A stretch of 47,802 nt of DNA, from the NCBI RefSeq assembly GCF_002863585.1, contig NZ_PGUY01000071.1:1-47802 (forward strand), written 5' to 3'. Under the pieces are notes generated by a model that did no database searches, was not told the DNA's origin, and worked only from the letters and a program-made list of their open reading frames with translations. Below, piece after piece: positions 35,072 through 43,296 of this stretch. The translations under genes were made by a program, and so were the position numbers. Numbering within the stretch: position 1 is the stretch's first letter; every line of letters starts with the position of its first letter. The DNA is from Peribacillus deserti (GTDB taxonomy: Bacteria > Bacillota > Bacilli > Bacillales > DSM-1321).

Positions 35072-36319
35072 TTATGCTGCTTTTTGGTCTGCATTTTTGT
35101 CTATTTTGTAGCCTTCCCATCTTGCAATTACTATAGATGCAAGGGAGTTCCCTACAATGTTCACACATGTACGCATCATATCCAGGATACGGTCAATTCC
35201 GGCGATAAAGGCTAGTCCCTCAACTGGAAGGCCGACTGTTCCTAATGTGGCTAGGAGTACTACAAACGAAACTCCCGGCACTCCTGCAATTCCTTTCGAG
35301 GTAACCATCAGTACCAGAAGGAGTGTGATCTGACTTGCTATGCTCATATGAATCCCGTACATTTGCGCAATGAAGATTGCAGCAAGTGCCTGGTATAAAG
35401 TCGATCCATCCAGGTTAAAGGAATACCCAGTCGGAATAACAAACGAAGTAATGGACTTCGGTACGCCAAGCTTCTCCATTTTTTCAATGAGCCTTGGAAG
35501 TACAGATTCAGAACTTGATGTTGAAAATCCAAGAATTAATTCATCCTTAAGATATTTAATAAGCTTGAAAATGCTGAAGTTGCACATCTTAGCAACAATA
35601 CCAAGAACTACGATTACAAAGAAGATCATCGTTCCATAAACCACTAAAACAAGTTTTCCTAGTGGAATCAATGAGCTTAATCCAAACTTGGAAACAGTAA
35701 TCCCAATTAAGGCAAATACACCAAGAGGAGCAAGCTTCATAACCTGGTTCGTTACGTGGAACATCGCATCGGCAGTGCCCCTGAAGAAATTAAGTACAGG
35801 CTTCCCTTTTTCCCCGATTGCCGCGATTCCAAGCCCAAACATAACAGAGAAGAAGATAATGGCAAGCATGTCGCCATTGGCCAATGCTTGTATTGGATTT
35901 GTAGGAACGATATTCACGAAGGTTTCTACAAATGAATGATGGGCCGATGTTTCGGCTGTATCTACATACGAATTGATATCCGTTTTGGTAAGTGCACTTC
36001 TATCAACACCCGCTCCCGGCTGGAAGATATTAGCTGAAAGAAGGCCGATTACGATTGCCAGTGTTGTAATGATTTCAAAATAAAGAAGAGTTTTGCCGCC
36101 GATTTTACCTAGAGTTTTGGTATCGCCAACACCGGCAACCCCTACGATAATACTGGAAATAACAATCGGCACTACAATCATCTTAATCAATCGAAGGAAT
36201 ATATCCCCTATTGGTTTTAAGTAAGTCTCGACCTCTGGATTTCCAAAGAATATCGCGCCGACCGTAATACCTAAAACCAGCCCGATAAAAATCTGCCAGG
36301 CCAGGCTAATTTTTTTCAT
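35072..36319 (-). CDS. gltT: Dicarboxylate/amino acid:cation (glutamate) symporter, GltT/GltP type
   Basis: A 415-residue DAACS-family transporter with eight or more hydrophobic segments and two re-entrant loops. Signatures are IGDIFLRLIKMIVVPIVISS near residue 40-58, the serine-rich FSTSSSESVLP loop, PTGYSFNLDGSTLYQALAAI and the substrate-binding GIDRILDMMRTCVNIVGNSL. These features fit Na+ or H+ glutamate/aspartate uptake. The ATG has GGGAG 6 nt upstream. A c-di-AMP riboswitch with terminator lies in its leader, so second-messenger control of uptake is predicted. Choice between gltT and gltP is not certain. Confidence 0.88.
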   Translation of the reverse strand: MKKISLAWQIFIGLVLGITVGAIFFGNPEVETYLKPIGDIFLRLIKMIVVPIVISSIIVGVAGVGDTKTLGKIGGKTLLYFEIITTLAIVIGLLSANIFQPGAGVDRSALTKTDINSYVDTAETSAHHSFVETFVNIVPTNPIQALANGDMLAIIFFSVMFGLGIAAIGEKGKPVLNFFRGTADAMFHVTNQVMKLAPLGVFALIGITVSKFGLSSLIPLGKLVLVVYGTMIFFVIVVLGIVAKMCNFSIFKLIKYLKDELILGFSTSSSESVLPRLIEKMEKLGVPKSITSFVIPTGYSFNLDGSTLYQALAAIFIAQMYGIHMSIASQITLLLVLMVTSKGIAGVPGVSFVVLLATLGTVGLPVEGLAFIAGIDRILDMMRTCVNIVGNSLASIVIARWEGYKIDKNADQKAA

Positions 36320-36369
36320 GCTCATCTCCCTTTCTATGCTGTTATATATCGCTTCGTACCAGTTAAAAG

Positions 36370-36400
36370 GAAAAAAAAATACACTGAGGGCCTCTCAGTG
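36370..36400 (-). terminator. Riboswitch-controlled terminator before gltT
   Basis: CACTGAG and CTCAGTG (36382-36388 and 36394-36400) form a stem followed on the minus strand by TATTTTTTTTT. It lies between the c-di-AMP aptamer and the gene and is the likely expression platform. Confidence 0.85.
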
Positions 36401-36410
36401 CAGTTATTGC

Positions 36411-36547
36411 TGCATGATGTTCCCTTCTAGCTGCATACGAGGTTAGCTGTCGGATTCGGACATGAGAACATTGCCCTTCCTTTTTTAAAAAAGGATTCAC
36501 CCCTAGTAATGTAAAACATTACGATAATCGGTTCCCCCGCTCAATGG
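36411..36547 (-). promoter_or_regulatory. c-di-AMP riboswitch (ydaO-yuaA type)
   Basis: The minus strand carries the conserved blocks in order: GCGGGGGAACCGA, AGGGGTGAATCC, a variable stem, CCGAATCCGACAGCTAACCT then CGTATGC, and AGAAGGGAAC. These are the hallmarks of the ydaO aptamer. Binding of c-di-AMP usually favours termination, so high c-di-AMP should shut off the downstream glutamate symporter. Confidence 0.93.
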
Positions 36548-36573
36548 ACTAAGCGTATATTATGATAATCAAA

Positions 36574-36602
36574 ATATTATCTTAAAATACTGATAGTGTA
36601 AA
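36574..36602 (-). promoter_or_regulatory. Sigma-A promoter for the gltT riboswitch transcript
   Basis: TTTACA (36597-36602) and TAATAT (36574-36579) are spaced by 17 nt on the minus strand, about 25 nt before the aptamer. Confidence 0.6.
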
Positions 36603-36700
36603 TGGTAATTTAATCCCAAATGTTCTCTGTTTTTTCATAACACCGTTTTCACCGAATTAATAAATTATTTAATTATTAAAAAAGTATTCTAGTAAAATAC

Positions 36701-37603
36701 CTACACGGATAAAGGAACGGATAGCATTTTGAGGTGCTGTTTTAAGTTTACAATTTCAGCAGGAGTTTCAAGATAGACCTCCCCATCTGAATCTGCCTTC
36801 ATCGTTTTTTCTGTTTCAACTTTTAGACTTCTGGCTTGCATGTAAATAAGCTCAGAATTTTCAATCTCTCCATCAGGCCAGGCCCGCTTGAGGCTTAAGA
36901 TTTCTTTGAATAAGGCCAGGCTCGAGTTTTTCACTACGACAATATCAAATAACCCATCATTTGTCTGGATATTAGGGAATGGGAGCGCATTAGTTCCTAT
37001 GTAATTACCATTGATTATTAAAATCATAACGGCGGAATCTTCCAGGATTTTGCCGTCATACGTTAATTTAAATGGAAAAGGGTCTATCTCATTGAACGTT
37101 TTAAGTGCACTTAGGAAATAACTCAATTTCCCAAACCTTTTCTTTTGGTCCGGATCAATATTAGAGGACGCTTCAGTAATGAGCCCTATCCCCCAAAAGT
37201 TGAGAAAATAGCTGTCATTTACTTTTCCTACATCTACTTCAATAATGTCACCCTCCATTAGTGCCTGTGATGCTTTTTTGATATCCTGGGGAATATTCAT
37301 TGTACGGCTGAAATCATTGCATGTACCATTTGGAAGAATGCCAAGCACTGGTCTTCTATCAAGGGAGGCAATTCCGTTTACCGCCTCATGGACAGTCCCG
37401 TCACCGCCTAGAATAAACACCGCATCCATTTCCTCTCCGCGCTCCCTGCAAATTTCTTTAGCATGATCAGGCTTTTGGGTGGCTATTAAAAAAAGCTCCT
37501 CTACTTCCGAAGCAATTGCAGGAATGCATGAACCCAGCGTTTTATCTAAATCATTTTGACCAGCAGCCCCATTGTACAATAGCATGGCTTTTTTATACTT
37601 CAT
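36701..37603 (-). CDS. Diacylglycerol/lipid kinase family protein (DagK/YegS/BmrU type)
   Basis: A 300-residue lipid kinase of the DAGK catalytic family. The nucleotide motif ILGGDGTVHEAVNG is at residues 64-77, followed by LGILPNGTCNDFSRTM and, late in the protein, ADSDGEVY. It probably phosphorylates a membrane lipid; whether it is the true diacylglycerol kinase DgkB or a relative such as BmrU cannot be told from sequence. Own ribosome site; it lies upstream of the gltT leader on the same strand. Confidence 0.85.
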   Translation of the reverse strand: MKYKKAMLLYNGAAGQNDLDKTLGSCIPAIASEVEELFLIATQKPDHAKEICRERGEEMDAVFILGGDGTVHEAVNGIASLDRRPVLGILPNGTCNDFSRTMNIPQDIKKASQALMEGDIIEVDVGKVNDSYFLNFWGIGLITEASSNIDPDQKKRFGKLSYFLSALKTFNEIDPFPFKLTYDGKILEDSAVMILIINGNYIGTNALPFPNIQTNDGLFDIVVVKNSSLALFKEILSLKRAWPDGEIENSELIYMQARSLKVETEKTMKADSDGEVYLETPAEIVNLKQHLKMLSVPLSV

Positions 37604-37701
37604 AGGGTTTCACCTTTTCTAATAGATTAATTAGTTAGTTCCCTTTTTCCCACTCTTTTTAAACTCCCAGGAATTATTTTTCACCAGAGCACTGGGCCGA
37701 T

Positions 37702-37731
37702 AAAAAAAGGCTGTCGGGATGCCCGCCAACC
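37702..37731 (-). terminator. Terminator of the GNAT gene
   Basis: GGCTGTCGGG and CCCGCCAACC (37709-37718 and 37722-37731) form a GC-rich hairpin with some mismatches, followed on the minus strand by TTTTTTT. Confidence 0.8.
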
Positions 37732-37753
37732 GGTAACTCTTGCAGATCCTGAT

Positions 37754-38338
37754 TTATTCAGCTGGATTTAGAAATGATTCCAGCAGAAGTTTTACTTGAG
37801 GCCATTCTTCTTTCAGGATGCTGAAAACGACTGAACTCCTAATATAGCCGTCATGCATAATGCGGTCATTGCGAAGGACTCCTTCTTTTACCGCACCAAG
37901 CCTTGATATCGCATTCTGGGATCTAATGTTTCTTGAATCCGTCTTGAACTGTACCCGATTCATACCCAGTCCTTCAAAAGCATGGGATAACAACAAGTAT
38001 TTACATTCCGTGTTAAGTCTGGTTCTCCACACGGAAGGATTATACCACGTCCATCCTATTTCAAGGGACCTATTGGGCAGTGAAACATTTAAATACCGGG
38101 TGCTCCCTACAACATTGCCCGTCTCTGTATCGATAACCGTAAATGGCATTTCCTGGCCAATTTTTTGTTGATTAAGAGCTGTTAGGACAACACTCTCCAT
38201 AGCAGCCCTATCTTTCATATCAGTGGACATATAACTCCAGATATCAGGTTTTTCAGCAGCTGCAAAAAGCTCGTCAATGTGTGACTGCTCAAGCGGAATC
38301 AATTTTGCTCTCTGCCCTTTTAGAATAATTTTTTCCAT
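37754..38338 (-). CDS. GNAT family N-acetyltransferase
   Basis: A 194-residue acetyltransferase of the RimJ/RimL/YjcK-like group. The hallmark segments are VVGSTRYLNV, SLEIGWTWYNPSVWRTRLNT and MNRVQFKTDSRNIRSQNAIS, then RLGAVKEGVLR, which build the acetyl-CoA site and last helix. The substrate could be a protein N terminus, an amino sugar or a drug. Monocistronic. Confidence 0.85.
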   Translation of the reverse strand: MEKIILKGQRAKLIPLEQSHIDELFAAAEKPDIWSYMSTDMKDRAAMESVVLTALNQQKIGQEMPFTVIDTETGNVVGSTRYLNVSLPNRSLEIGWTWYNPSVWRTRLNTECKYLLLSHAFEGLGMNRVQFKTDSRNIRSQNAISRLGAVKEGVLRNDRIMHDGYIRSSVVFSILKEEWPQVKLLLESFLNPAE

Positions 38339-38513
38339 TTATGTCTTCACCTCAATTTTCTTTCTCCCTTTTGGAATTCGGTATAAACTCCGTTCTTCCT
38401 TCTTATAGAATACCGTAAATTACTCCTTAGCTGAAAAAAGTAAGATTGTATTTTCTAAAACAAGGGGAAAATATAAATAATAATGAGGTTATAACTATTG
38501 GGAGGCGGATCGT

Positions 38514-39239
38514 TTGCTGAATGCTGCATTGTGGGGCGGATTTGCTAGTCTGTCGCTATTCTTCGGCTCACTTATAGCGATATACTTCAATCTGCCAAAA
38601 AAAATCATAGGTTTCATCATGGCGTTTGGAACTGGAATATTAATTGGAACTTCCTGTTTTGACCTTCTAATGGAAGGTGTTGAACACAGCGGAATTAAAG
38701 CTACTTCTCTGATATTTATGGCCGGATCGGTTGTCTTTATAGCAGCAGAGCTTCTCATAGTCAGAAAAGGTGGCCGCCAGAGAAAGCGATCCAGTAAGAA
38801 AACGGAGAATCATTCCGGATTAGCCATTTTTCTAGGGACATTAATGGACGCTATTCCTGAATCCATTGTCATCGGAATCAGCACGATTGCAAGCGGTTCT
38901 GTTAACCTTGTATTTATTGCCGCAATCTTTATAAGCAACTTTCCGGAATCTCTATCAAGCAGCGCCGGCCTCCGGGCTGATGGATATTCCAAAGGTAAAG
39001 TCCTCTCTTTATGGGGCAGTGTTGTGATCGTTTCCGCGGTCAGTTCTGTCCTTGGCTATGTGTTTCTGAAAAACAGCTCTGAATCAGTAATCGCTTCCAT
39101 CGGGGCATTTGGCGCAGGCGGTTTAGTCGCCATGGTGTGTTCCACAATGCTTCCGGAGGCTTTTGAAGAAGGAGGTCCGCTTGTCGGACTGATTGCTTCC
39201 TTTGGATTAATTGTTTCACTTTTCTTTTCGCACCTATAA
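38514..39239 (+). CDS. ZIP family divalent metal transporter
   Basis: A 241-residue membrane protein with about eight hydrophobic segments. The metal-binding helices contain LGTLMDAIPESIVIG (HxxxE-like position altered to DAIPE) and IFISNFPESLSSS, both typical of ZIP proteins, and MLPEAFEEGGP near the end. A cytoplasmic basic loop (RKGGRQRKRSSKK) separates helices 3 and 4. The TTG start follows GGGAGGCGG. Members import zinc or manganese, but in some bacteria they export; direction is not known here. Confidence 0.82.
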   Translation: MLNAALWGGFASLSLFFGSLIAIYFNLPKKIIGFIMAFGTGILIGTSCFDLLMEGVEHSGIKATSLIFMAGSVVFIAAELLIVRKGGRQRKRSSKKTENHSGLAIFLGTLMDAIPESIVIGISTIASGSVNLVFIAAIFISNFPESLSSSAGLRADGYSKGKVLSLWGSVVIVSAVSSVLGYVFLKNSSESVIASIGAFGAGGLVAMVCSTMLPEAFEEGGPLVGLIASFGLIVSLFFSHL

Positions 39240-39317
39240 TTTGTGGTCTTTCCGCGGTCCCGGCGGTGAATTACTCTTCACATCCATAGGTATAATGAAT
39301 ATAATAGGTGTATCTAT

Positions 39318-39590
39318 AGAAAAAGCGATGACAAAGAATAGTACATACTTTTAGCATTTAGGGACCCTTTTACAAAGATGGGCGTCTCATTAGAGAACTG
39401 ATGGCTGGTGGAAATCAGTATGCTGGGTATGGAATGGGCTTTCGAGCTTCAAACCGAACCTTTGATGAAGTAGGCTTTGACGGTGACTCCGTTACAGTTG
39501 CAAAGCGAGCCTTTAGGGAGCATTCCTTGGGCTAATTAAGGTGGTACCACGGGTTTCTCGTCCTTTTTGGATGAGAGGCCCTTTTTTATT
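39318..39590 (+). promoter_or_regulatory. T-box leader of trpS (tryptophan)
   Basis: The leader begins with the AAAAGCGATGACAAAGA and AGTACAT segment typical of T-boxes and continues through the Stem I AGAGAACTGATGGCTGGTGG. A candidate specifier TGG lies at 39435-39437. The T-box motif AAGGTGGTACCACGG is at 39538-39552. Uncharged tRNA-Trp would stabilise the antiterminator. A TATAAT at 39291-39296 is a candidate -10, with a poor -35. Confidence 0.93.
39551..39587 (+). terminator. T-box terminator before trpS
   Basis: GGGTTTCTCGTCC and GGATGAGAGGCCC (39551-39563 and 39568-39580) form the terminator stem, followed by TTTTTTATTTTT. It competes with the antiterminator that uses the upstream T-box motif. 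Confidence 0.9.
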
Positions 39591-39621
39591 TTTATCAAAA
39601 GTCCATGCTGGAGGAATAATC

Positions 39622-40617
39622 ATGACAAAACCTGTAGTGCTTACTGGAATAAAATCTACTGGCACCCCTCATTTAGGAAATTATATCGGAGCCATTAAAC
39701 CTGCGCTTAGAATGGCAGCCTCCGCAGAAAACCAGGGAATCTATTTTATCGCTGATTATCATGCACTCAACTCTGTACAGGATCCTGTACTCTTTCGACA
39801 ATACGCCTATGAAATTGCAGCAACATGGCTGGCACTCGGATTAAATCCCGAAGAGGTCATTTTTTATAGACAATCGGATGTTCCAGAACTTATGGAGCTT
39901 CACTGGATTCTTTCATGTGTGGCACCAAAAGGGCTGATGAACAGAGCTCATGCATACAAAGCTGCAGTAGACAGAAATAGCACGGAAGGATTGGACAAAG
40001 ACCACGGAGTGAATATGGGGTTGTTTAGTTATCCCATTCTAATGGCTGCTGATATCTTGTTATTCCAATCAGATAAGGTTCCCGTCGGCAAAGACCAGAT
40101 TCAGCATGTTGAATATGCCCGGGACTTAGCCGAGTACTTCAACCGTACTTTCGGAGATACCCTTAAGCTGCCCGAGTACGTCATCCAGGAAGAGACCGAG
40201 CTGCTGCCGGGGCTTGACGGGCGAAAAATGAGCAAAAGCTACGGCAACACCATTTCTTTATTCGAGGAACCAGCTAGATTAAGAAAACTGATTAATAAAA
40301 TTAAAACAGATTCATCTGCTCCTTCCGAACCGAAGGATCCCCATGGTTCTACCCTATTTCAGCTTTATAAAGAATTTGCTTCTACAGAAGAAATCGATCT
40401 GCTCCGTGAAAAATATAAGAGCGGGATTGGCTGGGGAGACGTAAAAAAAGAAGTATTCCTAGTTATTGACCGGGAATTGGCAGAGGCCCGCCAAAAATAT
40501 AGAGAGCTTCTTGATAACAAGGAACTCATCGATCAGATATTGGAATCCGGCGCGGCAAAGGCACGAATCCTGGCTAAAGCGGAATTAGTCAAAATTAAAA
40601 AATCAATCGGCTTGTAA
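39622..40617 (+). CDS. trpS: Tryptophan--tRNA ligase
   Basis: A 331-residue class I aminoacyl-tRNA synthetase (family length about 330). The HIGH-type motif is GTPHLGNYIGA near residues 13-23 and the KMSKS motif is DGRKMSKSYGN near 196-206. The ATG at 39622 follows GGAGG. A longer in-frame start would extend through the T-box terminator and is wrong. It is controlled by the T-box leader. Confidence 0.97.
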   Translation: MTKPVVLTGIKSTGTPHLGNYIGAIKPALRMAASAENQGIYFIADYHALNSVQDPVLFRQYAYEIAATWLALGLNPEEVIFYRQSDVPELMELHWILSCVAPKGLMNRAHAYKAAVDRNSTEGLDKDHGVNMGLFSYPILMAADILLFQSDKVPVGKDQIQHVEYARDLAEYFNRTFGDTLKLPEYVIQEETELLPGLDGRKMSKSYGNTISLFEEPARLRKLINKIKTDSSAPSEPKDPHGSTLFQLYKEFASTEEIDLLREKYKSGIGWGDVKKEVFLVIDRELAEARQKYRELLDNKELIDQILESGAAKARILAKAELVKIKKSIGL

Positions 40618-40649
40618 AAACAAGGCTGCTTAGGCAGCTTTGTTTTTTT
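40617..40649 (+). terminator. Terminator of trpS
   Basis: ACAAGGCTGC and GCAGCTTTGT form a stem with loop TTAG, followed by TTTTTT. Confidence 0.85.
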
Positions 40650-40767
40650 CATGCATAAACAAGAATGATTTTTTAAAAAACAGCAAAAACGAGATTGACG
40701 AAACAGCATAATGCAGCAATAATAGGAATATAGTTACTATTATCCAACTAAAAAGGGAGGGTTTTTT

Positions 40768-41535
40768 ATGTTTTCTGAAGAAAGAAAAAAGCAGATTATG
40801 GAGCTATTAACCCAGAATGAACGCGTGCTTGCAAAGGAATTAGCGGACTTATTCCATGTATCAATCGACTCCATCAGACGTGATTTAACCTCTATGGAAG
40901 AAGAAGGGCTTTTAAAAAGAACACACGGCGGAGCCATCCCGTTACAGCAAACTAGAGTTATCCCTTCACCGCCTTCCATTCGGTATAGTGAAGCAAATGA
41001 ATATGACCAGGCCATTGCAAATTATGCGGCGTCACAGATCAAAGACCAGGATACCGTTTTTATAGGCGGAGCTTCCCTACATTATGCCATGCTTCCATTC
41101 CTTCCGCGTGATATCCACTTCACTGTTGTAACAAACTCGGTAAAAATTGCGGATTCCCTCCGTGAAGAGGAGCATATCGATCTCTACCTGATTGGCGGCA
41201 AAGTCAAGAAATCAGGTAATATAACAGATGCATTATCTCACGAATTCATCCGGCACTTTAACCTGGATATCTGCTTCCTGACAGGAGGAGGCCTTACCGC
41301 AACAGGTTTAAGCACGGCAACTCCCGAGGTTGCACTGGGAGCCCGCCTGATCGCAGAACAATCAAGAACCGTGATCTGTCTTATGGGACACCGAAAATTT
41401 GGAACTGCCTCGTTTGCAAAAATTCTTCCGGTTTCCAGATTGAATTACATTATTACAGACGAAGAGACTTCAGAAGACAAGTTAAGAATCATAAAAGAAC
41501 AAGGAACTCAAATTATTGTAGCGAAAAAAGAATAA
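40768..41535 (+). CDS. DeoR-family transcriptional regulator
   Basis: A 255-residue DeoR regulator. The N-terminal helix-turn-helix (ERKKQIMELLTQNERVLAKE and DLFHVSIDSIRRDL) and the following GLLKRTHGGAIP are textbook. The C-terminal sugar-phosphate sensing domain includes TVFIGGASLHYAM and NSVKIADSL. No sugar pathway genes lie next to it, so the target is not evident; it may act elsewhere. GGGAGGG precedes the ATG. Confidence 0.93.
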   Translation: MFSEERKKQIMELLTQNERVLAKELADLFHVSIDSIRRDLTSMEEEGLLKRTHGGAIPLQQTRVIPSPPSIRYSEANEYDQAIANYAASQIKDQDTVFIGGASLHYAMLPFLPRDIHFTVVTNSVKIADSLREEEHIDLYLIGGKVKKSGNITDALSHEFIRHFNLDICFLTGGGLTATGLSTATPEVALGARLIAEQSRTVICLMGHRKFGTASFAKILPVSRLNYIITDEETSEDKLRIIKEQGTQIIVAKKE

Positions 41536-41649
41536 TCATGCAGAAAACAGCAGATGTGTGGCTTTATTTAATTTTTACAATAAATAGGATTAATCACGAT
41601 AATTTCTTGATAAACTACTCTTATACATACTGATAAGGGGGAAATCGTT

Positions 41650-41952
41650 TTGCCACTAATAGGTCTGCTAAGAGCGTTTGCTATTCTGGAAGGTGTCTCC
41701 TATCTCGTACTTTTGCTCATTGCTATGCCATTAAAATATTGGGCCGACATGCCGATGGCGGTTACAGTAACCGGGGGAATGCATGGCTTCTTATTTATTG
41801 GATTCGTTATTCTCGTAGCAGCCGTAATGATGCTTAAAAAGTGGTCCTTTGCCTGGGCCATCTGGGCAACATTCTTATCATTCATTCCGTTCGGAACCTT
41901 CTGGCTCGATAAACAGCTTAAACATAATAAAAACGGAGTTCCTTTTTTATAG
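41650..41952 (+). CDS. DUF3817 integral membrane protein (YdzA-like)
   Basis: A 100-residue protein with three hydrophobic helices. The opening LRAFAILEGVSYLVLLLIAM and the middle VTGGMHGFLFIGFVI are the DUF3817 signature, as in B. subtilis YdzA. The TTG start follows AAGGGGG. No function is known. A family A MITE starts three bases after the stop codon. Confidence 0.88.
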   Translation: MPLIGLLRAFAILEGVSYLVLLLIAMPLKYWADMPMAVTVTGGMHGFLFIGFVILVAAVMMLKKWSFAWAIWATFLSFIPFGTFWLDKQLKHNKNGVPFL

Positions 41953-41955
41953 AGA

Positions 41956-42171
41956 GGCTCTTTTCGCAAAGTTTGTTGCTTTTTAATGGCAGGTTGATTT
42001 CCGTTCCAGGTGCTCGCTTTCCGCGGGGCGTGCGGTGAGCCTCCTCGGCGTATCGCCTGTGGGGTCTCACCTGTCCCGCTGCTCCCGCAGGAGTCTCGCA
42101 CCTTCCACTGCAATCAACTGGTTCGATAAGGAAAAACATCTCGAAAAACAATAATCCTTTAGAAAACAGCC
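41956..42171 (-). mobile_element. Family A MITE, copy 5 (216 bp)
   Basis: Bounded by GGCTCTTTTC and GAAAACAGCC. It is almost identical to the reverse complement of copy 2 at 15.9-16.1 kb. The 8-bp flanks TATAGAGA and TATATAAA agree at six of eight positions, a possibly decayed target duplication. Confidence 0.8.
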
Positions 42172-42228
42172 TATATAAAAGAGTTGGAATTTATGTGAGG
42201 GCTTCTGCTGTTAGTTAGGCAGGTAGCA

Positions 42229-42792
42229 GTGAATAACGCAGCATTAAAATGTATAAGTGAAATGGTATTTATGGAAAACATGCACCTGTTTGAAAGGCCT
42301 GACGTTATTCTGTACCATCCAGGTCACTTTCCAGAATTAAACGAGCAGCTAGTGAATTACTATAGAAAATACGGAGCTCATTTAATAATGATTCCAGAAG
42401 TCGTTAACTCATTCTTGAACTGCAGTGAATATGAATTCTATGCCCCGCTTTTAATAGCAGAGGGAATTAAAGGGGAAAAACTGATGCCAATTCGAACCAT
42501 CAAAGGTTTAGGTGTTGATCGTGTTATTAAATCGGCTTTTGAATTTCTTAACGGCTCCCATCATAAAAACATTTTATTAGCCGGAAAATCCTTCTTCTGC
42601 AGACGATTCTACCTGCTGGCTTCAATTTATGCTAACGATGACAAAGTAATCGATATATTACCACTCCAAGACCATAGAGAGATCGTTCCCTATAAGTGGG
42701 AACAAAGCGAGAAAGGCAGGGCCAGAATTCTTAACGAGCTCGAACAATACCCGAAGATTATAAAAAAACAAATGGGTTTTGAGTGGAATTAG
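42229..42792 (+). CDS. DUF218 (YdcF-like) protein
   Basis: A 187-residue protein that I assign to the DUF218/YdcF family with moderate confidence. It has LNEQLVNYYRKYGAHLIMIP, SEYEFYAPLLIAEGIKGEKL, VIKSAFEFLNG and ILLAGKSFFCRRFYLLASIY, in the order seen in that fold. There is no N-terminal membrane helix, so it is likely cytoplasmic, unlike SanA/ElyC. The GTG start has only a weak AGGCAGG site. It is boxed in by a MITE on the left and phased arrays on the right, suggesting an accessory region. Confidence 0.65.
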   Translation: MNNAALKCISEMVFMENMHLFERPDVILYHPGHFPELNEQLVNYYRKYGAHLIMIPEVVNSFLNCSEYEFYAPLLIAEGIKGEKLMPIRTIKGLGVDRVIKSAFEFLNGSHHKNILLAGKSFFCRRFYLLASIYANDDKVIDILPLQDHREIVPYKWEQSEKGRARILNELEQYPKIIKKQMGFEWN

Positions 42793-42839
42793 TGTGCTGT
42801 CAGCACTTTTTGCGGGTGACGACCTATACGACGCTGTGA

Positions 42840-42960
42840 TTTTTAGCAGCGAATGCATGTTATGTGGCTAAACAACAGTTTTATGTGGCTTAATTTCGGA
42901 TTTATGTGGCTATCTTAACTTTTTATGTGGCTAACTCCTACTTTTATGAGTTTTAGTTAA
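42840..42960. repeat. Phased array C: TTTATGTGGCT every 21 bp
   Basis: Four TATGTGGCT cores start at 42861, 42882, 42903 and 42924, exactly 21 bp apart, with a fifth degenerate unit (TTTATGAG) at 42945. The 10 bp between cores vary. The first half, TTTATG, is the reverse complement of the CATAAA half of arrays A and D. Confidence 0.88.
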
Positions 42961-43003
42961 ATTTCTTGGCCGCCTCAGATGAATAGTACTGCGTCCCATC
43001 ATG

Positions 43004-43028
43004 AAAAAGAGAGGGAAGTAACCCTCTC
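43004..43028 (-). terminator. Hairpin near array D, possible minus-strand terminator
   Basis: GAGAGGG and CCCTCTC (43009-43015 and 43022-43028) form a perfect stem, followed on the minus strand by TTTTTC. It could end transcripts reading leftward from nrdB, but it is almost 900 bp away. Confidence 0.5.
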
Positions 43029-43029
43029 A

Positions 43030-43054
43030 GGCTGTCGAGAGTGTTTCGGCAGCC
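43030..43054. other. Conserved 11-bp hairpin heading phased-array locus 2
   Basis: GGCTGTCGAGA and TTTCGGCAGCC pair over 11 bp with loop GTG, followed by ATTTTAC. It is homologous to 27,869-27,893. Confidence 0.65.
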
Positions 43055-43090
43055 ATTTTACTATTTTGATTTAAGAGCATTGCCATTAAA

Positions 43091-43296
43091 AAGAGCATTC
43101 TTATCCAAAGATTAGCATATTCCTCTAAAATGAAGCATAAAGGCATCTGGATACGCATAAAGCATCATACATAAGCATTGGATAAAGAGAGATAAGCATA
43201 AACGTTCAAAACATAAGCATAAAACCTAAAAACGTAAGCATAAACCTTCTGAACTTAAGCATATTTTCCATAAAGTGAAGCATAAAACCATGCTGT
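43091..43296. repeat. Phased array D: (W)AAGCATAAA every 20-21 bp
   Basis: Ten cores start at 43094, 43114, 43134, 43154, 43174, 43195, 43216, 43237, 43258 and 43279: four steps of 20 bp and then five of 21 bp. Units 2-10 align with units 1-9 of array A, including the place of the step change. After the array both loci share AAAAACCTCTTCCAAAA and a TGTTT block. The following 43,297-43,529 has no gene. Confidence 0.9.

Noticed and set aside
43091-43296. Phased arrays as a CRISPR array
   Set aside because: The core is only about 9-10 bp, spacers are about 11 bp, and no cas genes are near; spacers of the two loci are homologous.
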